NCBI GenBank assembly: GCA_902785635.1
Contig: CACZZH010000021.1
Location: 1,071-44,750, forward strand
DNA: 43,680 bases
DNA from: an uncultured Lachnospiraceae bacterium
GTDB lineage: Bacteria > Bacillota > Clostridia > Lachnospirales > Lachnospiraceae
Reading direction: 5' to 3'
The position numbers were made by a program, and so were the translations under genes. Positions within the stretch are counted from its first letter, which is position 1. Every line of letters begins with the position of its first letter. Shown piece by piece: positions 23,536 through 32,050 of this stretch. The notes below the pieces were generated by a model that did no database searches, was not told where the DNA came from, and saw only the letters and a program-made list of their open reading frames with translations.

Positions 23536-26500
23536 GAACAGATTATAAATTGGTGGAAGGAACAGCTGTCCGGCCTTGAGGTCGACTCCTGTCCGGCCAT
23601 CGATCTGCCCGAAAATGAACAGGGCGGAAACTTTGCAGAATTGAGTGTGTGCGCTGCCGATACTCCCGACCGGGACGTTCTGGTGGCAGCGTTTGCCTAC
23701 ACGCTTGGAAAATATACGGCCCAGAACGAGAGCCTGTTTTGGGTAAGAGAGGGAGACGCGTGCTATCCGTTCTATGTCTCCTTTGATGAAAATGCCCCCG
23801 CCGGGGATTATCGCATGGATGCGGCAGAGCGCCGGGCAGCGGCACTGGAGCATCCGGGAGCGCCGGAGCGCGAACTGGCTGAAGCGCTCTGCATAAGCAG
23901 GGAACTGCTCATCTGTTTTGATGACAGCTTTGAACCGGACACAAAGGCGGAGTGGAAACTGTGTCTGCGCATTGATGGGGAAGACTGGAAGTTGTTCTAC
24001 CGGCAGGACTGGTATCTTGCGGACAACATGCAGCGCCTGGCAAAGACCGTAGCTCTGGTCGCGCGTCAGCTGCCGGACTGTGAGAAACTTCGGGAACTGA
24101 CACTCTCAGACAGCGATGACCTTGCCCTTCTGGAGAGTTTTCCGCACTGGGAAAAGGCACCGTCGGCGCCTTGCGTACCGCAGATGTTCTCACGTGCCGC
24201 AAAAATGTATCCCGACCGCATTGCCGTGGTGTATGAGGATGAGACTCTGACCTATGCACAGCTGGATCAGAAAACCGATGCCATCGCCGCGAGGATGGCA
24301 GACATGGGAATCGGGCAGGGCAGCGTGGTGTCTACGCTGCTTGGGCGGTGCAAATGGATGCCGGTGGCGGCCATCGCCATCCTTAAGACAGGAGCTGCCT
24401 ATCAGCCTCTGGATCCCTCCTATCCGCCGGAACGGCTGAATTTTATGACAAAGGACTCCGGCGCTGCACTGATAGTTGCAGACCGTGCACTTACGCAGCT
24501 GGTTTCGGAATATGAGGGTCCGTTCCTGTTCACGGATGAGCTGGACACTTTGCCGGATGCAGCACCCCCGGTACGGGAGATCGGTCCGGATGATCCGTTC
24601 ATCCTGCTCTACACCTCCGGGACTACCGGTACGCCCAAAGGCGTGATACTTCGCCATGGAAACCTTGTGAACTTTATCGACTGGTACATCCCCAAATTCG
24701 GTCTTACACCGGAAAGCCGCAGCGCAGCATACGCCAGCTTCGGGTTTGACGCCAACATGATGGACACATATCCCATCCTGTGCGCGGGAGGGCAGCTGCA
24801 CATCCTTTCCGATGAGGTGCGTTTCGACCTGAGAGCGATCAACCGCTATTTCAATGAAAACGCCATTACCCACGGCTTCATGACTACCCAGGTAGGCCGT
24901 CAGTTTTCACTGATGACAGACTGCACTACACTGAAGGTGATGAGCATGGGCGGCGAAGCGCTGGTACCCTTCTACCCGCCCGCGGGCATGGAAGTGTATA
25001 ACGTCTATGGTCCTACCGAATGCACGATCCTTATCACTGCCTACCGGATGACCAGCGGCTCAAAACGGCTGCCGATCGGTGTGCCGGTGAACAATACCCG
25101 GCTGTATGTGGCGGACAGCTTTTCGCGTCTTCTGCCGGTCGGTGCGATGGGCGAGCTCCTGGCTGCAGGGGCAGCGGTAGGTTCGGGCTACCTGAACCGT
25201 CCGGAAAAGACGCAGGAGGTATTTATCGACAACCCCTTTACCGATGACCCGGCATATGCGCATATGTATCGCACCGGCGACATCGTGCGCTGGGGTAATG
25301 ACGGAAACATCGAGTTTGTGGGACGCCGGGACGGGCAGGTAAAGATACGCGGTTTCCGCATCGAACTGACCGAGGTGGAGAGCGTGCTGCGGGAGTATCC
25401 CGGCATCACCGATGCCACCGTGGTGGCCCGCAATGCCCCTGCAGGCGGCAAGATGATCTGTGCTTATGTGGTATCGGACCGTTCTGTGGACATCCCGGCG
25501 CTTGAACAGTTCATTCTGGAGCGCAAACCGCCCTACATGGTGCCTGCCGTGACGATGCAGATCGACAAAATTCCGCTGAACGTAAACAGCAAAGTGGATA
25601 AGCGGGCTCTGCCGGAGCCTGTATTCACCTCATCCCAGGAGGAACAGGCAGGTCCCAGGACAAAAACGGCCCTGGAGGAGAGACTGTATTCGATCCTCGC
25701 ACCCATTGTGGGAACGGCAGATTTCCCCGTGGAGGCAAAGCTGGAAGACCTGGGGCTCACCAGTATCTCGGCGCTGATGCTGGCCGTGGATATTGAGGAG
25801 GCGTTCGGCTACAGCCCGGACGTAAATGATCTGGCTCCCGGGAGCGTGCTGTCCATCGAGGACGCCATTGTATCCCACTTTATGGAAACGCCTGTGCAGG
25901 CACAGACGTCAGATCGGGATACCGAAGGTCCGTGGCCGCTGACCCAGACCCAGCTGGGCATTTATACCGCCTGCATGATGGATCCGGAGAACGACGCCTA
26001 TGATCTGCCGTTCCTGTTCAGGATTCCGGCGGACACCGATACCGGGCGGCTGTGCCGGGCGCTGGAGGCTGTTGTGGCAGCCCATCCGGTGCTGGACTGC
26101 CGCATCATACCGGACCGGGAGCATACCGCTGTGATGGTCCGTGCGGAAAACGATTTCCATCCGCAGGTCGAGGAGATCACCGAGGAAGAGCTTAAAGAGC
26201 GCATGACGCAGCGGGTCCCCTTTGACTTCGCAAACCAGCCCATGTACCGGGCGAAGGTCTATGTTACCGGGGAGGCAGCGTATCTGTACGTCAATTTCCA
26301 TCACATCATCTTTGACGGGACTTCACTGGTAGTGTTTATGGAGGATCTGGAGAAAGCCTTCCGGGACGAACCTCTGACACCGGAAAAGTATACAGCCTTT
26401 GATCTCGCCCTGGATGAACGTGCTGCCCGGCAAAGCCAGGCGTACACGGATGCAAAGGATTACTATGACAGCGTGTTCTCCGGTGTGGAAGCGGACAGTC

Positions 26501-29500
26501 TGCCTGAAGGTGACTTCCCGGGAGGAACGCCGGAGGATGAACATACACAGAGACTGGTCATGGAGGCCGGCCTGGCGGAGCGGATACAGGCATGGTGTGC
26601 GGAGCATCAGGTGACGGAGAATGCTTTCTTCACCTTTGCTTTCGCCTATACCCTTGCGCGGATCAGCGGACGGGATGAGGCGCTGTTCTGCAGCATTTAC
26701 AACGGCCGTACCGATCCGCGTACCTTCCGCATACTGGGAATGCTGGTCAAGACTTACCCGTTCTATATGGCTTTTTCGGGAACAGAAAAGCCGGAGGATG
26801 TGGTAAAGGAGACCGCGAAGCGCATCCGCAGCCTGACTGCAGGAGATCTGTATTCCTTCGCAGAAGTCAGCCGCGCTTATAACATCAGACCTGACATCCT
26901 CTTTGCCTTCCAGGGCAGTGCCTTTAACGAATTTACCGTTGCCGGGCATCGCAGTGAGAGGATGACCCAGAATCTGGGCGATGTGCAGGCACCGCTGTCC
27001 GTCGACGTATTCCAGGAGGGGGATACTTACACACTGAATGCGGAATATTTCACCGACCGTTACACCGGAAAGATGATCCGGGCACTGCTTGCACTGTACG
27101 GACAGGCCGCCCGGGCATTGCTGGAGGTCTCCACGCTGGATGACATTGATCTGATGACGGATGCATCGCGCAAGATGCTGGCCGCTGTCAATGACACGGC
27201 CTGGCCTGTGGATTACAGACCGGCCCACTGTCTGATGGAACAGAGCGCCGAGGCGTTTCCGGACCGCCTTGCGGTCGTGACGCCTTTTGAAAAGCTGACC
27301 TATGCCGAGCTGAACGCGAAGGCCAACCGCGCAGCCCACAGCCTGATCGGTCTGGGCGTAGTGCCCGGGCAGATCACAGCGCTGATGCTGCCGCGCAGCG
27401 CCGACGTGTATGTGATACGGCAGGGCATCCTGAAAGCGGGCGGGGCATTCCTGTCCATCGCTCCGGACTACCCGGATGACCGTGTAAAGGCGATGATAGA
27501 GGATTCCGGCGCAGGGGTGCTGGTCACGAATGAAACTGTACTGGAAGAACGTCAGGCGTTTATTGAGTCGCTGGGTTGTAAGGCTGTGACGGTCTCCCGG
27601 CTTCTTGAAGATATCCGGACAGAGAATCCGGGGATCGAGGTCGGACCCGATGAGCTGGCCTATACGATCTTTACATCCGGTTCCACCGGCAAGCCCAAGG
27701 GAGTAATGCTGACCCAGAAGAATCTGGTGAACTTCGTCAGTGACAATCCGAAGAATCCGGAGATCCTCGGCTTTACCGAGCGCGGACATGTATCTCTTGC
27801 GCTGGCAGCCATCACATTCGACGTATCCATCATGGAGGAGTTTATTCCTCTGTCACACGGAATGACGATCTGCATGGCCACAGAGGAGGAGATCCACAAT
27901 CCGGCGGCGCTGGCGAAACTGATGACCGACAATCATGTGGACGTAATGAGCTGTACACCCTCCTTCCTTGCCAATATCATCGGCCTTCCGGTGATGCGGG
28001 AAGCCCTGACGGGGGTAGCATCCTACGATATGGGAGCGGAAGCTTTTCCGGCAGCGCTGTTTGGCAAGATCCGCGCCATCCGTCCGGATGCCTGCATTAT
28101 GAACGGATATGGTCCCACGGAAGCCACCATCAGCTGTACGATGGATGCTGTGGAAACACCTGATGTCATCACCATCGGCAGACCGGCAGGCAATGTCAGG
28201 GCTTTCGTGCTGGATAAAAAGGACCGTCAGCTGCCGCCGCTGGTTCCGGGAGAACTGGTCATCGCGGGTGACGGAGTGGGCAGAGGATATATCGGCCAGC
28301 CGGAGAAGACCGCTGAGAAATTCATTCAGGTGGACGGGCTTCCCGCCTACCGCACCGGCGACCTGGCGGCATGGACCGCCGACGGGCGGCTGCGTTTCCA
28401 CGGCAGGACCGACAATCAGGTGAAGCTGCGCGGCCTGCGTGTGGAACTGGGTGAGATCGAAGGCGCCATCAACGCCGTCGAAGGTGTACTGACCAGCATC
28501 GTGGTAATGACCGGTGAAGAAAACAACAAATTCCTGGCGGGCTACTATACTGCCAGCCATAAGATCGATCCGGCGCAGCTGAAGGCGGAGATCGGCCGAA
28601 GCCTGACGGCATACATGGTTCCGGGCGTACTGATGCAGCTGGAAGAAATGCCGCTGACGCCCAATGGCAAGATCGATAAGAAAAAGCTGCCAAAGGTGGA
28701 ATATGTGCCGGAAGAAGGAGAATACTCCGCACCGGTGAATGAAGCCGAGGAGGACTTCTGCAGCTGGTTTGCCGAACTTCTGAACATGGAGAAGGTAAGC
28801 GCTGAGGGCAACTTCTTTGATCTGGGCGGGACTTCGCTGACAGCGGCGATCATCGCCATGAACGCAGCAGATAAGGGCTACAATATTGTGTATGCCGATG
28901 TGTTTAAGGCTCAGACACCGCGGGCGCTGGCAGCGCTTGCCGCCGGGGAAGAGATTCCGACGGAGGAGGATGAACAGGCGGCTATCCGCAGGTTCGACTA
29001 TTCCACACTTGATCTGAAACACAATGTGGAAGAGGAACTGCAGGGACTTACCGGTCATCCCATCGGGAATCTGCTTCTTACCGGAGCGACAGGTTTCCTG
29101 GGAATCCACCTGCTGCGGGAATACCTGGAGCACTATGATGGTACCGTCTGGTGCCTGCTGCGCGGCAGCGAGCCTGAGAAACGAATGAAGCAGCTCTACT
29201 TCTACTATTTCGATACAGCACTGGACGAGATGTTTAAAAACGGACGTGTGCGGATCCTCTCCGGAGACATCACGGACGCCGAATCTCTTAAGGCTGCTGA
29301 AAATGTGCCGTTTGACACCCTGATCAACTGCGCTGCTCTGGTGAAGCACTTCGTGAAAGATGACAGCCTGGAGCGCATCAACGTCACAGGTGTGAAGAAT
29401 CTGATCGACCTGTGCGAGCGCACCGGCAGGCGCTTTATCCAGACATCCACTGTTTCGGTGGCGGGTGAAGGGCTTGACGGCCAGCCGCCGAGGAACCGGA

Positions 29501-30141
29501 AGATCACAGAGGACCAGCTGTATTTCGGCCAGCTGCTGGACAATGCCTATGCGCTGACCAAGTTCAAGGCGGAAAAGGCTGTACTGGAGGCTGTCGGACG
29601 GGGGCTGGACGCGAAGATCATGCGGCTGGGCAACCTGATGGGCCGCCACTCGGACGGCGAATTCCAGGTCAATTTCCGAAGCAACGCATTCATCCGTTCC
29701 CTGGCCAGCTATAAAGCCATTGGTGCGGTGCCGTATTCGCTGATGAATGCCGTGACAGACTTTTCCGAGATCGACATGACGGCAAGAGCGATCCTGCTGC
29801 TTGCCGGGACAGATAAAGAATTTACCGTGTTCCACCCGATGAACAATCACACCGTGACTTACGCGGACATCGTGTATTCCATGCGCGACTACGGTTTTGC
29901 CATCGACACGGTGGAGGATGAAGAATTCTCAAGGCGCATGGCGCAGGCCGGTGATGCTTCCGGTGCGCTGATCGCCTATCAGAGCAGGGAAGGCGAGGAG
30001 CGCCGCTATGAACTTGGCGCGGACTGCGGTTTCACAACAAATGCATTGTACCGGCTGGGATTCAAGTGGCCCGTGTCCGGGGAGAAATATATCGTCAGCA
30101 TGCTCAAGGCGCTGGACGAACTGATCATGTTCGAAGAATAA
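23533..30141 (+). CDS. Dimodular NRPS with terminal thioester reductase: (half-C)-A-T-C-A-T-R
   Basis: About 2202 residues from the TTG start. Residues 1-200 are the C-terminal half of a condensation domain without HHxxxDG. A1: about 209-690 (YTSGTTGTPKG, YGPTE, YRTGD, NVNSKVDK). T1: S744 in LGLTS. C: about 800-1220, HHIIFDG at 923-929 intact. A2: about 1229-1715 (FTSGSTGKPKG, YGPTEAT, NGKIDKK). T2: S1768 in LGGTS. R: about 1845-2202, GATGFLG at 1851-1857 with Y2006 and K2010 of YxxxK. The protein should join two amino acids and release them reductively as a dipeptide aldehyde, which can cyclise to a dihydropyrazinone/pyrazinone, as shown for gut Clostridia NRPSs. Both A domains keep the alpha-amino-binding aspartate. 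No phosphopantetheinyl transferase gene is in the window. Confidence 0.93.
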   Translation: MEQIINWWKEQLSGLEVDSCPAIDLPENEQGGNFAELSVCAADTPDRDVLVAAFAYTLGKYTAQNESLFWVREGDACYPFYVSFDENAPAGDYRMDAAERRAAALEHPGAPERELAEALCISRELLICFDDSFEPDTKAEWKLCLRIDGEDWKLFYRQDWYLADNMQRLAKTVALVARQLPDCEKLRELTLSDSDDLALLESFPHWEKAPSAPCVPQMFSRAAKMYPDRIAVVYEDETLTYAQLDQKTDAIAARMADMGIGQGSVVSTLLGRCKWMPVAAIAILKTGAAYQPLDPSYPPERLNFMTKDSGAALIVADRALTQLVSEYEGPFLFTDELDTLPDAAPPVREIGPDDPFILLYTSGTTGTPKGVILRHGNLVNFIDWYIPKFGLTPESRSAAYASFGFDANMMDTYPILCAGGQLHILSDEVRFDLRAINRYFNENAITHGFMTTQVGRQFSLMTDCTTLKVMSMGGEALVPFYPPAGMEVYNVYGPTECTILITAYRMTSGSKRLPIGVPVNNTRLYVADSFSRLLPVGAMGELLAAGAAVGSGYLNRPEKTQEVFIDNPFTDDPAYAHMYRTGDIVRWGNDGNIEFVGRRDGQVKIRGFRIELTEVESVLREYPGITDATVVARNAPAGGKMICAYVVSDRSVDIPALEQFILERKPPYMVPAVTMQIDKIPLNVNSKVDKRALPEPVFTSSQEEQAGPRTKTALEERLYSILAPIVGTADFPVEAKLEDLGLTSISALMLAVDIEEAFGYSPDVNDLAPGSVLSIEDAIVSHFMETPVQAQTSDRDTEGPWPLTQTQLGIYTACMMDPENDAYDLPFLFRIPADTDTGRLCRALEAVVAAHPVLDCRIIPDREHTAVMVRAENDFHPQVEEITEEELKERMTQRVPFDFANQPMYRAKVYVTGEAAYLYVNFHHIIFDGTSLVVFMEDLEKAFRDEPLTPEKYTAFDLALDERAARQSQAYTDAKDYYDSVFSGVEADSLPEGDFPGGTPEDEHTQRLVMEAGLAERIQAWCAEHQVTENAFFTFAFAYTLARISGRDEALFCSIYNGRTDPRTFRILGMLVKTYPFYMAFSGTEKPEDVVKETAKRIRSLTAGDLYSFAEVSRAYNIRPDILFAFQGSAFNEFTVAGHRSERMTQNLGDVQAPLSVDVFQEGDTYTLNAEYFTDRYTGKMIRALLALYGQAARALLEVSTLDDIDLMTDASRKMLAAVNDTAWPVDYRPAHCLMEQSAEAFPDRLAVVTPFEKLTYAELNAKANRAAHSLIGLGVVPGQITALMLPRSADVYVIRQGILKAGGAFLSIAPDYPDDRVKAMIEDSGAGVLVTNETVLEERQAFIESLGCKAVTVSRLLEDIRTENPGIEVGPDELAYTIFTSGSTGKPKGVMLTQKNLVNFVSDNPKNPEILGFTERGHVSLALAAITFDVSIMEEFIPLSHGMTICMATEEEIHNPAALAKLMTDNHVDVMSCTPSFLANIIGLPVMREALTGVASYDMGAEAFPAALFGKIRAIRPDACIMNGYGPTEATISCTMDAVETPDVITIGRPAGNVRAFVLDKKDRQLPPLVPGELVIAGDGVGRGYIGQPEKTAEKFIQVDGLPAYRTGDLAAWTADGRLRFHGRTDNQVKLRGLRVELGEIEGAINAVEGVLTSIVVMTGEENNKFLAGYYTASHKIDPAQLKAEIGRSLTAYMVPGVLMQLEEMPLTPNGKIDKKKLPKVEYVPEEGEYSAPVNEAEEDFCSWFAELLNMEKVSAEGNFFDLGGTSLTAAIIAMNAADKGYNIVYADVFKAQTPRALAALAAGEEIPTEEDEQAAIRRFDYSTLDLKHNVEEELQGLTGHPIGNLLLTGATGFLGIHLLREYLEHYDGTVWCLLRGSEPEKRMKQLYFYYFDTALDEMFKNGRVRILSGDITDAESLKAAENVPFDTLINCAALVKHFVKDDSLERINVTGVKNLIDLCERTGRRFIQTSTVSVAGEGLDGQPPRNRKITEDQLYFGQLLDNAYALTKFKAEKAVLEAVGRGLDAKIMRLGNLMGRHSDGEFQVNFRSNAFIRSLASYKAIGAVPYSLMNAVTDFSEIDMTARAILLLAGTDKEFTVFHPMNNHTVTYADIVYSMRDYGFAIDTVEDEEFSRRMAQAGDASGALIAYQSREGEERRYELGADCGFTTNALYRLGFKWPVSGEKYIVSMLKALDELIMFEE

Positions 30142-30260
30142 AAGCATGCATCGGTGCGCCGGCGGACCACAGCCGCGCCAGGAAGAAGGCGCTCTGCACC
30201 GGACGCTGCGCGGCAGGAACGCCTTTGCGTTCCCGAAAAACGGTTTTCCCCCTATGCAAA
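30142..30260. repeat. GC-rich structured intergenic element after the NRPS
   Basis: Immediately after the stop comes AAAAGCATGC, then about 80 bp of GC-rich sequence, ending in a GGAACGC-CTTT-GCGTTCC hairpin (about 30210-30228). An analogous AAAAGC-led block of similar length lies at 36992-37082, ending AACGCC-GGAT-GGCGTT; a GAACGT-CAGA-ACGTTC hairpin follows the desulfhydrase gene near 2670. These look like a diverged family of 3' elements. No clear U-tract terminator follows here. Confidence 0.4.
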
Positions 30261-30339
30261 CCTGCCTCCTGCATGTTATGATGAACATCAGATTCTTTTG
30301 ACCTGAATTGAAAACCATCATAAAAGGAGAGCAGGATAT

Positions 30340-31215
30340 ATGAAGATCGCAGTTACTTACGATAACGGTGAAGTGTTCCAGCATTTCGGGAGAACACAGT
30401 TTTTTAAGATCTATGAAGTTGAGGACCAGAAGATCCTTTCTTCGGAGGTCGTAGACTCAAACGGGCAGGGGCATGGAGCCCTTGCCGGAGTTCTTGCAGG
30501 ATATGGCGTGGATGTGCTGATCTGCGGCGGAATCGGAGGCGGTGCCCAGGAAGCGCTGTCGAATGCAGGAATCGAGATCTGCGCGGGAGCTGAAGGCAAT
30601 ACGGACGCAGTGGCGGAAGCATACCTGAAGGGCGAGCTGGAGAATGCAGGAGTGACCTGTGACCATCACGGGGAAGGACACAGCTGCGGCCACCATGACG
30701 GGGATCATGACTGCGGTCATCATGAGGAAGACGGCGGCTGCGGAGGATGCAGCGGATGCGGAGAAGCTTCTGCGGTACCCGGAATCGAGGGAAAAAATGT
30801 CGGCAGGAAACTGAAGGTACATTATCGCGGAACCTTCAATGACGGAACGCAGTTCGATTCCTCCTATGACCGTGGTCAGCCATTGGAGTTCGTGTGCGGC
30901 GCCGGGATGATGATCCGGGGTTTTGACGCAGCGGTGGCGGATATGGAGGTCGGCCAGATCGTGGATGTGCATCTGATGCCTGAGGAGGCGTACGGTGTTC
31001 ATGATCCGCGTGCTGTATTCCGGATCGAGATCGCACAGCTGCCCGGCTCGGAAAACTTAAATGTCGGCGAGCAGGTGTATCTGTCCAACAGCCGCGGCCA
31101 GCAGTTCCCGGTGACGGTGACTGCGCGTAACGAAAAAACGATCACTCTGGATGCAAATCATGAGATGGCAGGGAAGGAACTGAATTTCCGGATCGAGCTG
31201 GTGGAGGTACAATGA
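30340..31215 (+). CDS. Fusion: NifX/NifB-type domain, His/Cys-rich linker, SlyD-like FKBP
   Basis: A 291-residue cytoplasmic protein with three parts. Residues 1-105 match the dinitrogenase iron-molybdenum cofactor (NifX/NifB C-terminal) fold: MKIAVTYDNGEVFQHFG start and ICGGIGGGAQEAL. Residues 106-145 are rich in His and Cys, a likely metal-binding segment. Residues 148-291 are an FKBP-type prolyl isomerase with a SlyD-like insert-in-flap (VHYRGTFNDGTQFDSS; MIRGFD; YGVHD). SlyD proteins are folding catalysts that bind nickel, so this could be a metal-handling chaperone. AAAAGGAGAG precedes the ATG. It overlaps surE by 4 bp. There are no nitrogenase genes nearby. Confidence 0.85.
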   Translation: MKIAVTYDNGEVFQHFGRTQFFKIYEVEDQKILSSEVVDSNGQGHGALAGVLAGYGVDVLICGGIGGGAQEALSNAGIEICAGAEGNTDAVAEAYLKGELENAGVTCDHHGEGHSCGHHDGDHDCGHHEEDGGCGGCSGCGEASAVPGIEGKNVGRKLKVHYRGTFNDGTQFDSSYDRGQPLEFVCGAGMMIRGFDAAVADMEVGQIVDVHLMPEEAYGVHDPRAVFRIEIAQLPGSENLNVGEQVYLSNSRGQQFPVTVTARNEKTITLDANHEMAGKELNFRIELVEVQ

Positions 31216-31928
31216 GAACCATCCTGGTAACCAATGATGACGGAATCGCGTCGGACGGGATCATACGCCTTGCGCAGGCCGCGAAGGAGTTTGGCACGGT
31301 GTGGGTGATCGCACCGGACGGGCAGCGCAGCGCTGCCTCCCACAGCATTACCCTGCACAGTCCGATCGATATCTGTCCGTATGATTTTCCGGTGGAAGGC
31401 GTGCAGGCCTGGGCCTGCAGCGGCACTCCCGGGGACTGTGTCCGGGTCGGCAGCCTGTATGTGATGCCGGTGCGTCCGGATGTGGTCCTGTCCGGCATCA
31501 ATTACGGCTACAATGCAGCAACGGATATTCAGTATTCCGCCACCGTCGGAGCTGCTTTCGAAGCACAGTTCCTCGGATATCAGGGGATCGCCCTGTCAGA
31601 AGGAGCGTACGGGGATCATGAAGTGACTGATCATTATCTGCTTTCGATACTGAAGAAACTGATCGGAAAAGAGACCCCGCAAGGATGCGTGCTGAATGTC
31701 AATTTCCCGGGCTGCCCCTTAAGTGAGTGCAGAGGCATCCTGGAGGACAGGCCGGTTTCGGGAGGTACCTTTTATCATGACCGGTATGTGGAACTGGAAA
31801 AGCTGCCGGGGAACGGCATCCGGCTCATGGTGGAGGGAATCTACAACGAGGACGCGGAAGAAGGGACGGATTTCCGGGCGATCGTGGAGAATTACATCTC
31901 CATCAGTACGGTCCGGAATGTAGGATGA
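31212..31928 (+). CDS. surE: 5'/3'-nucleotidase SurE
   Basis: A 238-residue cytoplasmic nucleoside-monophosphate phosphatase. The N-terminal metal site ILVTNDDGI, the SxS motif in GQRSAASHSIT, SGTPGDCV and SGINYGYN are all family signatures. It starts within the stop of the FKBP fusion (ATGA), so translation is coupled. A canonical terminator follows. Confidence 0.95.
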   Translation: MRTILVTNDDGIASDGIIRLAQAAKEFGTVWVIAPDGQRSAASHSITLHSPIDICPYDFPVEGVQAWACSGTPGDCVRVGSLYVMPVRPDVVLSGINYGYNAATDIQYSATVGAAFEAQFLGYQGIALSEGAYGDHEVTDHYLLSILKKLIGKETPQGCVLNVNFPGCPLSECRGILEDRPVSGGTFYHDRYVELEKLPGNGIRLMVEGIYNEDAEEGTDFRAIVENYISISTVRNVG

Positions 31929-31936
31929 GAATTATT

Positions 31937-31977
31937 TGGGACGGGACAGCCATGCCGGCTTCCCGTCCCATTTTTTT
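31937..31977 (+). terminator. Intrinsic terminator after surE
   Basis: Stem TGGGACGGG/CCCGTCCCA (31937-31945 and 31962-31970) with a loop that can pair further (GCC/GGC), followed by seven T. Confidence 0.92.
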
Positions 31978-31978
31978 A

Positions 31979-32011
31979 TCTCATAGAAATTCCGTCGAAT
32001 TACCTATGAGA
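31979..32011. repeat. Hairpin TCTCATAG...CTATGAGA with conserved-looking flank
   Basis: An 8-bp inverted repeat followed after a few bases by AAAAAGCCTCCGG. A different 10-bp hairpin (36956-36990) is followed by the same TAAAAGCCTCCGG, so stem sequences vary while layout is kept. It lies between the convergent surE and DUF362 genes. Confidence 0.5.
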
Positions 32012-32012
32012 C

Positions 32013-32040
32013 AAAAAGCCTCCGGCAGTATTGCGCAGGC
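32013..32040 (-). terminator. Terminator of the DUF362 gene
   Basis: On the minus strand GCCTGCG pairs with CCGGAGGC (one mismatch), followed by TTTTTG. It begins about 11 nt after the DUF362 stop codon. Confidence 0.6.
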
Positions 32041-32050
32041 GCACTCTTTT

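Noticed and set aside
27853..29850. 665-codon antisense open frame inside the NRPS gene
   Set aside because: It is opposite an NRPS region with intact motifs, lacks a ribosome site and shows no recognisable domain; a typical GC-bias shadow.
32011..32045. AAAGCCTCCGG as part of a GEMM (c-di-GMP) riboswitch
   Set aside because: Only the short GCCTCCGG string matches; the conserved GEMM core, tetraloop and receptor are missing, and it lies at gene 3' ends.
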